Shown here in pieces: positions 25,917 to 34,507 of a stretch of 64,000 bases of DNA. How positions within the stretch are numbered: the first letter of the stretch is position 1; every line of letters starts with the position of its first letter. Source of the DNA: Lysobacter sp. Root916 (GTDB taxonomy: Bacteria; Pseudomonadota; Gammaproteobacteria; Xanthomonadales; Xanthomonadaceae); the NCBI RefSeq assembly GCF_001429785.1, contig NZ_LMJF01000001.1, positions 936,474-1,000,473 on the forward strand. Direction: 5' to 3'. Below the pieces are notes generated by a model, which worked only from the letters and a program-made list of their open reading frames with translations, was not told the origin of the DNA and made no database searches. A program made the position numbers and the translations under genes.

Positions 25917-27182
25917 TCAGGCGGCACCTTGCGCGGCCAGGGCCGCGTCGGCGCGCAAGGATTGGCGCTTGAGGCCGACGATCGCGAGCAGCAACAGGGC
26001 CATCGGCGCCAGCGACAGATAGAACGCGGTCTCGCCGCCGGTGCGCGCGAACAGCTGGCCGGTGATGAAGGAGCCCGTGGTGCCGCCCAACGCCGAGAAC
26101 ACCACGATCAGGCCGGTCATCGCGGCGTGCCGCGACTTCGGCAGCGCGCTCAGCACCACCGAATTGATCGCCGGATAGATCGGCGCCATGAACAAGCCGA
26201 TCAACGGGAACACATAGGCCGCGACCGGGGCGTGGGTCCAGCTGGCGTTCGGATCCGGGCGCAGGCCCGCGGCCAGCGGCAACGCCAGCAGCACCAGCGC
26301 GCCCATCGCCAGCACGCAGGCGATCAGCAGCCAATGCCAGGGCACGCGCCGCAGCAGCAGGCCGGCGCCGAGCCGGCCCAGCGCCAGCGACACGGCGAAG
26401 ATGCTCGCGGCCTGCACGCTCATGGTCGTGGGCAGGTGCAGGATTTCGCGGTTGAAGGTCGGCAGCCAGGTGCCGATGCTCTGTTCGATCAGCACGTACA
26501 GGAAGGCCGAGGCCAGGAACACGCCGATCAGCGGCTGCGCGATCAGGCGGAACATGTCGAAGAAGGCCTGGCCCGGCGCATGGTCGTCGCGCGCGGCGGA
26601 TTCGTCCAGGCGGCTGCCCGCCAGCAGCAGCGCGGTCGCGGCGGCGACCGCGGCGATCACGTAGTACACCCGCAGCCAGCGCGGATCGGCGGGCGATTCG
26701 GGATTGATGAAGCTCGCGAACAGCCAATAGCCGGCGAGCACGCCGACCATGAACCAGCCTTCGATGGTGCTGGTCAGACTGGCGTGCTGCTGCTTGCCGT
26801 CGGTGAGCAGGCCGATCGAGGAATACACCGCGACCTTGGCCAGCGCGAACGAGGCGCCGACGGTCGCGAACAGCAGCTTGGTCGCCCAGAACGCGTGGAA
26901 CAGCGGCATCAGCGCGCAGGCCGCGGCGACCAGGCTCAGGCCCAGGATCATCGCGCGCCGATAGCCCAGGCGCGGCAGCAGGGAGGCGGTCAGGAACGAC
27001 ACGATCGCGATCGGCAGGTCCTTGAACGCTTCCAGGAAACTGGCCTCGGCCTTGTCCACGCCGAAACCCTGGATCGCCTGCAGGATCACGGTGCCGACGC
27101 TGTTGAGCAGCACCGCGAACACCATGTAGGTCAACACCATCGCCAGGATCATGCGGCCGCGGTGGCTGCCGGTAGGGCTCAT
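25917..27182 (-). CDS. MFS sugar transporter
   Basis: The 421-residue protein has about twelve transmembrane helices of the major facilitator superfamily, with the LGYRRAMILGLSL loop 2-3 motif and a central cytoplasmic loop with ARDDHAPGQAF. It is the last gene of the GH65 operon, 217 bases after the receptor gene, and by position should carry the disaccharide across the inner membrane. AGGAG precedes the ATG. Substrate is inferred from context only. Confidence 0.87.
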   Translation of the reverse strand: MSPTGSHRGRMILAMVLTYMVFAVLLNSVGTVILQAIQGFGVDKAEASFLEAFKDLPIAIVSFLTASLLPRLGYRRAMILGLSLVAAACALMPLFHAFWATKLLFATVGASFALAKVAVYSSIGLLTDGKQQHASLTSTIEGWFMVGVLAGYWLFASFINPESPADPRWLRVYYVIAAVAAATALLLAGSRLDESAARDDHAPGQAFFDMFRLIAQPLIGVFLASAFLYVLIEQSIGTWLPTFNREILHLPTTMSVQAASIFAVSLALGRLGAGLLLRRVPWHWLLIACVLAMGALVLLALPLAAGLRPDPNASWTHAPVAAYVFPLIGLFMAPIYPAINSVVLSALPKSRHAAMTGLIVVFSALGGTTGSFITGQLFARTGGETAFYLSLAPMALLLLAIVGLKRQSLRADAALAAQGAA

Positions 27183-27399
27183 GCGCTGCTCCTGCGCACG
27201 GCCGTCGCGGCCGGGCGCTGTGAAGAAAAAGACCGTTCGCGACGGTCGCGGAGGCCGCCTGCGCCTTGGGGGGAGGGCTTGCGCAGGCGGCGATTCCGGG
27301 AGCGCGTCGCGAACGGGCTTCGAAAACCGCGCGCCGGGCGGCGCGCGGCGGTCGAACGCGACGGAGCGAGCATCGCATGCCGCTCCGCCGCCGCCGCGC

Positions 27400-29799
27400 T
27401 CACCAGCGGTAGGCCGCCGAGAGTTGGTAGGAACGGCCTGCGATCGGCCGGCCCAGGAACACGCCGCCGGTGGCGGCGCCGGGCACGCGCACGTTGCCCT
27501 CGGTCAGGCCCAGCTCGTCGCTGACGTTGCTGCCGCTGGCGGTGAACTCCCAATGCTCGCCCACGTGCAGGTTCGCGCCCACGTCCAGCGTGTGGTACGA
27601 GGGCAACTGCTGGGTGTTGGCCAGGTCGGCGTAGCGGTCGCCGATGTGCGAGTAGGTCGCGAACAGCTTCAGATCGCCGACCGGCAGGGTCCAGTAATAG
27701 CTCGGGGTGATCCGGAACTGGGTCTTGGGCTGGCGCATCACCTGGTTGCCGGTGAACTCGCGATAGTTCTCGTACTGGGCGTCCAGCCACACCCCGGTCG
27801 CGCGCAGCTCGAAGCCGCCGAAGGGACGGATCGCGCCTTCCAGCTCGACGCCGTAGGCGCGCGAATCGCCGACCGTGGTGAAGTTGCTGCCGTCGTCGAG
27901 GAAAGCCTGGAACGGCGAGTTGGTGAAGCTGTTGTAGAACGCGGTCAGGTACAGGTCGTAGACCGAGTTGCCGGACTTGAAGCCCAGCTCGTACTGGTCG
28001 ACTTCCTGGACCTTGGTGTTGCCGTCGCGCAGGTTGTCGAAGGCCGGCAGCTTGTAGCCCGAGTTGGCGCGCGCGAACAGGCTGGAGGTCTCGTTGAGCT
28101 TGAAGTTCAGGCCCAGGGTCCAGGAGAAATGCTTGTCGTCCTGGTCGATGCGGCGCGTGCTCGGCAGCGAGATCGAGGTGTTGTTGTCGTAGAGCGTGTT
28201 GGGGTTGCCGTCCAGATCGACCGTGGCGGTGTTGTGCACGGTGCCGTCGACCTGTTGCCACTCGTAGCGGATGCCGCCGTCCAGGCGCAGGCGGTCGTTG
28301 ATCTGCCATTCGTCGGCCAGGAATACGGCGGTGTTCTGACCGTCGTAGTCGCCGCGCAGCGAGAAGAACGAGGTGCCGACGAAGCCGTCGCGGGTGACTT
28401 GGCGGCCGTCGGCCAGGGTCACGTCGATGCGGCGCGCGTTGTTCTGCGCGGTCAGCAGCATGTTGTTGCCCAGGTACCAGGTGTCCTTGGAGGAATAGCG
28501 CGCGTAGTAGACGCCGGCGGTGAGGGTGTTGCCCTCGAACAGGTCGCGGCTGAAGCGCAGGTCGTTGGTGAAGGACTCGATCTGCTTGTCGACCACCCAG
28601 AAGCCGGCGGTCAGTACCTGCTGGTTCGGATCCACCGCGCCGCCGCCGTTGGTGTAGGTGGCGGTGCCGGGGCTGCCGAAGGAGGCGATGTAGCTGCTGA
28701 TGGTCTGCGGGCTGGCGCCGGTGAACAGGCCGTTGGTGGGCGCGCTGCCGTTGACGTAGTTGACGCGGTCGCTGATGGTCCAGTCGCCGACGTAGAAGTC
28801 CATCGATGCGCCGAACACGTCGAGGTTGATGCCGCGGCCGTCGGCGAGGTCGCGGCTGATGGTCTGGCCGTTGGGACCGGTCGGAATGGTCACGCGGCGG
28901 AAGTCGTTGCCCAGCAGGGTGCCCGATTGCGCGTTCAAGCCCGGGAAGCTGGACAGGTCCTTGCCGTTGTTGCGCGACAGCAGCGGGATCGGAGTGAAGA
29001 AGGCGTTCTTGTCGTCGGTGTGGCGCGCGTACAGGGTGATCTCGCCACTGTCCCAACTGCGGGTCAGGGTGGCGCTGAACTGGCCGCCTTTGTCGGCCGG
29101 GAACTGGGTGTCGCGCACGCCGTCGGTGACGCGGTAGAAGCCGCCGATGCTGTAGTACCAGCCTTCGCCGAGCTTGCCGCTGTTGAACACGTCGACGCGG
29201 CGCAGGTTGTCGCTGCCGGCGGTCACGCGCAGGCTGCCTTCGGTCTCTTCGCCGCCCTTCTTCTGGATGAAGTTGACGGTGGCGCCGGGTTGGCCGTTGG
29301 AGAAGATCGGGCTGGGGCCGCCGCGCAGCACTTCCATGCGGTCGATGGTGTCGTCCATGCGGAACAGGGTGGAGTTCTCCAGGAACGACAGGGTCGGCGG
29401 CGGGAACAGCGGCGCGCCGTCCATCTGCACGGTCACGAACGGGGCGTCGCCTTCCGACGGCATGCCGCGCACGAAGATGTTGGCGCCGGTGCTGCCGCCG
29501 GCCGATTCGGCCCAGATGCCGGGTACCACCTTGAGGGCGTCGGCCGTGCTCAGCGGCACCGCTTCCTGCAACTGCTCCAGCGAGGCGGTGGTGATCGAGA
29601 AGCTGGCGTCGCGCTTGCGCACGCCCTTGAAACGCGCGGTACCGGAGACCACCACCGCATCCAGGGTGGTGGCCTGACTTTCGTCGGCGGGCGGCGCATC
29701 CGCGGCCGGCGTGGCGTCCTGCGCGCGCGCCAGGCCCGGGCTCAACGCGGCGGCGATGGCCATCGACAGGGCGTAACGGATCAGAGACTGCTGCTGCAT
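27400..29799 (-). CDS. TonB-dependent outer-membrane receptor
   Basis: The 799-residue protein has a signal peptide (ALSMAIAAALSPGLARAQD), a TonB-box-like region (LDAVVVSGT), a plug domain (about 50-170, ALKVVPGIWAESAGGSTGANIFVRGM), and a beta-barrel ending in the aromatic C-terminus SYQLSAAYRW. It should import its ligand across the outer membrane using TonB energy. Between the GH65 phosphorylase and the MFS transporter, it probably takes up an alpha-glucoside. GGGAGA precedes ATG 29799. It is not one of the siderophore receptors recognisable by sequence, and ligand identity is inference. Confidence 0.93.
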   Translation of the reverse strand: MQQQSLIRYALSMAIAAALSPGLARAQDATPAADAPPADESQATTLDAVVVSGTARFKGVRKRDASFSITTASLEQLQEAVPLSTADALKVVPGIWAESAGGSTGANIFVRGMPSEGDAPFVTVQMDGAPLFPPPTLSFLENSTLFRMDDTIDRMEVLRGGPSPIFSNGQPGATVNFIQKKGGEETEGSLRVTAGSDNLRRVDVFNSGKLGEGWYYSIGGFYRVTDGVRDTQFPADKGGQFSATLTRSWDSGEITLYARHTDDKNAFFTPIPLLSRNNGKDLSSFPGLNAQSGTLLGNDFRRVTIPTGPNGQTISRDLADGRGINLDVFGASMDFYVGDWTISDRVNYVNGSAPTNGLFTGASPQTISSYIASFGSPGTATYTNGGGAVDPNQQVLTAGFWVVDKQIESFTNDLRFSRDLFEGNTLTAGVYYARYSSKDTWYLGNNMLLTAQNNARRIDVTLADGRQVTRDGFVGTSFFSLRGDYDGQNTAVFLADEWQINDRLRLDGGIRYEWQQVDGTVHNTATVDLDGNPNTLYDNNTSISLPSTRRIDQDDKHFSWTLGLNFKLNETSSLFARANSGYKLPAFDNLRDGNTKVQEVDQYELGFKSGNSVYDLYLTAFYNSFTNSPFQAFLDDGSNFTTVGDSRAYGVELEGAIRPFGGFELRATGVWLDAQYENYREFTGNQVMRQPKTQFRITPSYYWTLPVGDLKLFATYSHIGDRYADLANTQQLPSYHTLDVGANLHVGEHWEFTASGSNVSDELGLTEGNVRVPGAATGGVFLGRPIAGRSYQLSAAYRW

Positions 29800-29862
29800 G
29801 GTGTTCTCCCCACTCCTCAAGAATGTCAGGTTGCGTAGATCGCGCCGAGTGCCGGCGCGGCG

Positions 29863-32800
29863 TCAGGGCGTCACGAAAGCGTCCAGGTCGAAAGCGGCGA
29901 TCTCGGGCAGGTGCGCATCGGCGCCGGGCAGGGCATCGGCCGCGCCGATGCCGACCGCGGGCATGCCGGCGGCGCGGATCGCGACGATGCCGGCGGCCGC
30001 GTCCTCGATGCCGATGCAGCGCTCGGGCGGAACGCCCAGCGCCTGCGCCACGCTCAGGAAAATGTCCGGCGCCGGTTTGGCGCGCGCGATGCGGGCGGCA
30101 TCGGCGACGTAGTCGAAGCGGTCGGCGATGCCCAGCCGCGCCAACAGCGCGGGCGCGTTCTTGCTGGCCGAGGCCAGGCCGAGCTTGAGGCCGCGCGCAC
30201 GCGCCGCCTCCAGCAGTTCGGTCACGCCGGGATACAGGTCCTGCGGGCCCATGCTTTCGATCGCGGCGCGGTAGTAGCCATTCTTGCGCGCGGCCAGTTC
30301 GCGTCGTTCGGCCTCGTCGTAGGGCCGGTCCGCGCGCTCCAGGATGATCGCCAGCGAGGCCTCGCGGTCCACGCCCTTCAGGCGCAGGTTCACGGTCTCG
30401 TCGAAGGGCACGCCGATCTCGTCGGCCAGGCGCTTCCAGGCCAGGTAATGGGTGTGCGCGGTGTCGGTGAGCACGCCGTCCAGGTCGAAGATCAGGGCCT
30501 GGGTCGGGCGCGGGAACGGGGCGGATGCGGCGGCATCGGCGGGCGCGCGCGCCAGGGTCTGTGCGGCGTCCACACTCAGGCGCAGGCGTTGTCCGGCGTG
30601 CACGATCTCCAACGGCTCGCCTTCGATCAGCCGATACACCACCTGCGCGCGTTCGACGCCCACATGCAGTTCGCGGCCGCGCCAGCGCAGGCCGAAGCCG
30701 TAGCCGTTCCAGCGCGCGGGCAGGGTGGGGGCGAAATGCAGTTCGCCCTCGATCGCGCGCAGGCCGGCGAAGCCCTGGGTCAGGGCCAGCCAGCTCCCGG
30801 CCATCGCCGCCATGTGCACGCCGTGATCGGTGTTGCCGTGCAGGTCGTCCAGGTCCACGCGCAGGCTGGCGTCGAAGTAATGCAGCGCGCGATCGGCGTA
30901 ACCGACCTCGCTGGCGAGGATGCCGAACATCGACGCCGACAGGGTCGAGTCGTGGGTGGTCACCGCTTCGTAGTAGTCGTAACTGCGGCGCTTGCGCGCC
31001 AGGTCGATGTCGGCGCCGGCCAGCACCAGCGCCATCACCACGTCGGCCTGCTTGCAGACCTGGTAGCGGTAGAGCGTGAGCGGGTGGTAATCCAGCAGCA
31101 GCGGGCGGTGTTCGCCCTGTCGCGGCGGGAACGGCCAGCGCGGTTTGTCGAGGAAGCCGTCGTCCTGCGCGTATACGCCCAGGGCTTCGTCGTAAGGCAG
31201 GTACATCGCCTCGGCAGCGCGCTCCCAGTTCGCGACTTCGTCGGCGTCCAAGCCCAGGCGCGCGGCCAGGGCGATGGCCGCTTGCGGTCGCTCCTCGTGC
31301 AGGCGCCGCCACACCGCGACCGCGCGCCGCAGATGCTGCTGGGCCAGGCGGTTGGTGTAGTAGTTGTTGTCGACCATGGCCGTGTACTCGTCCGGCCCGG
31401 TGACTTCGTGGATGCAGAAGGCGCCGCCGCGGCGCGGGTTGTAGTGGCCGATCTGCGGCCAGATGCGCGCGGTCTCGAACAGCATCTCGGCGCCGCCGTC
31501 GAACAGGAAGCCGACGTCGTCGCTGGCGTCCAGGTACAGGCCGATCGCGTAGGCGATGGCGGCGTTGATGTGGTACGCGGCCGAGCCCGAAGGGTAGTGC
31601 GCCGAGCACTCGCCGCCGCCGATGGTGCGCCAGGGGTACAGCGCGCCGGCGGCGTGGTTCATCTCGCGCGCATGCGCCCGCGCGGCCTCGAGCATGCCGT
31701 GGCGCGCCTGCAGCATCGCGCGCGCGACTTCCGGCGCGGTGTAGGCCATCACCGGCAGCACGAAGGCCTCGGTGTCCCAGAAGCAATGGCCTTCGTAGCC
31801 TTCGCCGGTCAGGCCCTTGGCGGCGGTGCCCGACACGCCGTCGCGGCCAGCGGACTGCCACAGGTGGAACAGGTTGAAGCGCAGCGCCAGTTCGCTGTCG
31901 GGATCGCCGTCGATGGACAGTTCGGCGTCGCGCCAGAACTCGGCCATGGCGCCGGACTGCAATGCGGCCAGGGCCTCATAGCCAGCCTCCACCGCCGCCG
32001 ACAATGCGCTGTCGACGCGCGCGTCCAAGCCGCCGGCATCGGCGGCGCTGGCGTAGGCGACGAACTTCTCCAGCACCACGCTGGCGCCCGGCAGCAACTG
32101 CGCTTCATAGCGCTGCGCGGCGCCCGCCTCGTCGGCCACGGCGTCGGCATAGCGCAAGCTCGCCTCGCCCGAGGGCAGACGATGGCGTTGGCCGCACAGC
32201 ACCGCGCCGGTACCGTGGCGGGTGCGCTGGCCGTAGCGGGCCTGCACGGCGTCGGCGCGCGCGCCGTTGGCGAGCAGGCCTTCGCTGCCGGACACGCCGA
32301 TGCGCGGATCGTCGCCCTGGGCCGCGGCCTGGCGGCCGCTTTCTATCGCCGACACCAGCGCGATCGGGCCGCTGTAGTCGATCGAGGTCACCCGGTAGCG
32401 GATCGCCAGCAGGTCGCAAGCGCCTGGATGCACGTTCAGCGGCACCACGCGTTCGGCCAGGATTTCGACCGTCGCGCCGTGCGCATCGCGCAGACGCATG
32501 CGCCGCCGTAGCGCGCCGGCATGCAGGTCGAGTTCGCGCTCGAACGCCAGCACTTCCGCGGTTTCCGGATCCAGGCGTTGTTCGCCCAGCCAGACCTCGA
32601 TGCGTTTGCCGTCGGCGACCGGCACGCGGGTGTCGGTGCTCAGGGCGAAACCACGGAAGCGCTCGTGGTAGTGGATCGGGTGGTGCTCGTAGACCGCGGC
32701 CAGGTAGCAGCCGTCGCCGTCGCCGCGACCTTCCTCGAAACCGCCGCGCACGCCCAGCGAGCCGTTGGCCAGCGCGTACAGGCTGGCGTCGCGCTGTCGG

Positions 32801-32892
32801 CGCGCCGGCTCGTAACGGTCCTGGCGCAGGCGCCAGGCGCGCTGCGCTTGCGGGTCTTGGTCGGGGCGGGGCGGGGGATTCGTATCGGTCAC
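29863..32892 (-). CDS. Fused GH65 disaccharide phosphorylase and beta-phosphoglucomutase
   Basis: This 1009-residue cytoplasmic protein joins two enzymes. Residues 1 to about 770 are a family GH65 phosphorylase (maltose, trehalose, kojibiose or nigerose type), with LTGEGYEGHCFWDTE near 360-374 and the general acid Glu502 in GPDEY followed by VDNNYYTN. Residues about 795-1009 are a HAD-type beta-phosphoglucomutase with DLDGVLTDTAH and the SASKN and KPAPDIF motifs. Phosphorolysis would give beta-glucose 1-phosphate plus glucose, and the mutase would make glucose 6-phosphate in one polypeptide. Start is GTG at 32892 with only a weak ribosome site. It heads the operon with the receptor and MFS genes, and a LacI operator overlaps its promoter. 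Which disaccharide is used is not decided by sequence. Confidence 0.93.
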   Translation of the reverse strand: MTDTNPPPRPDQDPQAQRAWRLRQDRYEPARRQRDASLYALANGSLGVRGGFEEGRGDGDGCYLAAVYEHHPIHYHERFRGFALSTDTRVPVADGKRIEVWLGEQRLDPETAEVLAFERELDLHAGALRRRMRLRDAHGATVEILAERVVPLNVHPGACDLLAIRYRVTSIDYSGPIALVSAIESGRQAAAQGDDPRIGVSGSEGLLANGARADAVQARYGQRTRHGTGAVLCGQRHRLPSGEASLRYADAVADEAGAAQRYEAQLLPGASVVLEKFVAYASAADAGGLDARVDSALSAAVEAGYEALAALQSGAMAEFWRDAELSIDGDPDSELALRFNLFHLWQSAGRDGVSGTAAKGLTGEGYEGHCFWDTEAFVLPVMAYTAPEVARAMLQARHGMLEAARAHAREMNHAAGALYPWRTIGGGECSAHYPSGSAAYHINAAIAYAIGLYLDASDDVGFLFDGGAEMLFETARIWPQIGHYNPRRGGAFCIHEVTGPDEYTAMVDNNYYTNRLAQQHLRRAVAVWRRLHEERPQAAIALAARLGLDADEVANWERAAEAMYLPYDEALGVYAQDDGFLDKPRWPFPPRQGEHRPLLLDYHPLTLYRYQVCKQADVVMALVLAGADIDLARKRRSYDYYEAVTTHDSTLSASMFGILASEVGYADRALHYFDASLRVDLDDLHGNTDHGVHMAAMAGSWLALTQGFAGLRAIEGELHFAPTLPARWNGYGFGLRWRGRELHVGVERAQVVYRLIEGEPLEIVHAGQRLRLSVDAAQTLARAPADAAASAPFPRPTQALIFDLDGVLTDTAHTHYLAWKRLADEIGVPFDETVNLRLKGVDREASLAIILERADRPYDEAERRELAARKNGYYRAAIESMGPQDLYPGVTELLEAARARGLKLGLASASKNAPALLARLGIADRFDYVADAARIARAKPAPDIFLSVAQALGVPPERCIGIEDAAAGIVAIRAAGMPAVGIGAADALPGADAHLPEIAAFDLDAFVTP

Positions 32893-32941
32893 GCGGGTTC
32901 GGCCTGCACGCTGGACCGCCGGTCGGCGGCTTGGAGGCGGA

Positions 32942-32983
32942 CCCTAAAAGCGCATTGTTATCGATGTCAAGTTATCGATAACA
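32942..32983 (-). promoter_or_regulatory. LacI-type operator overlapping a perfect -35 box before the GH65 operon
   Basis: On the plus strand TGTTATCGAT (32956-32965) and ATCGATAACA (32974-32983) are inverted arms, and GTTATCGATAAC at 32971-32982 is itself a perfect 12-base palindrome. On the minus strand a perfect TTGACA -35 box (plus positions 32965-32970) lies between them, with a weak -10 (TTAGGG or TTTAGG) 16-17 bases on. A bound LacI-family protein would block RNA polymerase. The regulator gene lies just upstream at 33194-34207. The rest of 32893-33193 shows no gene. Confidence 0.65.
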
Positions 32984-33193
32984 AAAGCCGACGTCATGGG
33001 CGTGCCGAGCTGCCGATCAGGGCCGCAGGAGCATTCGATCCCGCGTTGGCCCAGGTCTAGGCGTCTGAATTCATGACGGTTTTTGGTTGCCGCGACGCGG
33101 GCGGGCCGAATCGCTGGCGCCCGGCGTCCGCTATTGCGCTGCGGTCAATCGCGTTGCGGCGCAGCATGCGTCTGCGCCGCGCCCAGGCCGGGC

Positions 33194-34207
33194 TCAGGTC
33201 ACCCGCACCACCAGGTTGGTCGCCAGGATCTCCGACTGCGCTGGCTGGCCCTCGATCAGGGCCAGGATCTTGCGCGCCAGCAGCACGCCGGCGTCGGTGA
33301 AGTTCTGGTGCACCGAGGTCAGCGGCGGCAGATAGGTCGCGCCCAGCGGGGTGTCGTCGTAGCCGATCACCGAGACGTCCTCCGGCACCCGCCGGCCGCG
33401 TTCGATCAGGGCCCGGATCGCGCCGATCGCGAGCAAGTCGCTGGCCGCGAACAGGGCGTCGAACTGCGGATGCTCGTCGAGCAGGCGATGCACCGCGGCC
33501 GCGCCGGCGCTTACGGTCAGGGCCGGCACCGAGGGCGTGAGCGGAATCAGGTCGTGACGGGCGAGGGCGCGGCTGTAGCCGTCCAGGCGCTCGGCGAATT
33601 CGCCGTGCGCGGGATCGCCCAGGAACACCGGCCGGCGCCGCCCCAGGGCGATGAAACGCTCGGCCGCGAGCGCGCCGCCGCGCTGGTTGTCGCTGCCCAC
33701 CACCACCTGCGATTCGTGGCGGCTGACCGCGCCCCAGACCACCATCGGCCGGCCCCAGCGCTCGACCTGGTGCATGGCGTCCTCGTGCGCGCCCTGGCCC
33801 AGCAGGATCACGCCGTCGGCGGCCTGCACGCTGGGCAGCGCGCCGCCCTGCAGCGAGGTCAGCAGCACCGCGTAGCCGGACGAGGTCAGTTCCTGGCTGA
33901 TGCCGCCGAGCAGGTCCAAGGGGTAGGGCCCGGACATCTGGCGTTCGATGGTCGGGGTCATCTCGACCACCACCGCCACGGTCATGCTGCGGCGCAGGCG
34001 CAGATTGCGCGCCGAGATGTTGAACATGTAGCCCTGGGTCTCGGCCAGCGCCTTGATCTGGGCGCGGGTCTCGGGATTGACCAAGGGGCTGTCGCGCAGG
34101 GCGCGCGAAACCGTGATCGCCGAGACCCCGGCCAGCTTGGCCAGATCGGCCATGGTCGGGCTGTCGCCGGGTTCTTTCTTGCGGCGTTGGGCGCGGGGTC
34201 GGCTCAT
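33194..34207 (-). CDS. LacI-family transcriptional regulator
   Basis: The 337-residue regulator has an N-terminal helix-turn-helix (about residues 19-42, MADLAKLAGVSAITVSRAL), a hinge helix (NISARNLRLR), and a periplasmic-binding-protein-like ligand domain ending in VIGYDDTPLGATYLPPLTSV. It is encoded just upstream of, and in the same direction as, the GH65 operon and most likely represses it until an inducing sugar or sugar phosphate binds. About 16 extra Arg/Lys-rich residues precede the HTH. Confidence 0.92.
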   Translation of the reverse strand: MSRPRAQRRKKEPGDSPTMADLAKLAGVSAITVSRALRDSPLVNPETRAQIKALAETQGYMFNISARNLRLRRSMTVAVVVEMTPTIERQMSGPYPLDLLGGISQELTSSGYAVLLTSLQGGALPSVQAADGVILLGQGAHEDAMHQVERWGRPMVVWGAVSRHESQVVVGSDNQRGGALAAERFIALGRRRPVFLGDPAHGEFAERLDGYSRALARHDLIPLTPSVPALTVSAGAAAVHRLLDEHPQFDALFAASDLLAIGAIRALIERGRRVPEDVSVIGYDDTPLGATYLPPLTSVHQNFTDAGVLLARKILALIEGQPAQSEILATNLVVRVT

Positions 34208-34507
34208 CGGCCTGGCTACCTTGCGTTGCGGACGGGCGCGGACCGCGTCCGGGTCCGTGCGTCATCAATAGCATGACGGCCGTTGCGGTTCGCAGTCCCC
34301 CGGGGCGGCGGAAGCCTGTGCCGATCCGGGCCGCGGCTGCACCGGCGACGGGCCCGGCGAGGCCGGCTCCGGCCCGTTATACTCACGAGGCTGTGCGGCG
34401 TTTTCGCTGCATATCGTCTATAGTAATCAGTAATTTAGACGAACAACTTCATCTTCCTTGGTATCTACGGCAGCGCCTCGCAGGCGCGCCAGAGGCAACC
34501 CCGCCGC
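34208..34507. other. Intergenic region between LacI gene and smc
   Basis: No gene is seen. The right half turns AT-rich (about 34400-34465) relative to the window. TATACT at 34378-34383 and TATAGT at 34419-34424 are possible -10 boxes for smc, but no good -35 partner is present at standard spacing. Confidence 0.4.

Noticed and set aside
27179-31861. 1560-codon minus-strand open frame spanning receptor and phosphorylase genes
   Set aside because: It is in a shifted frame over two well-supported genes and has the composition of an out-of-frame translation (Arg/Pro/Ala rich, no domain).
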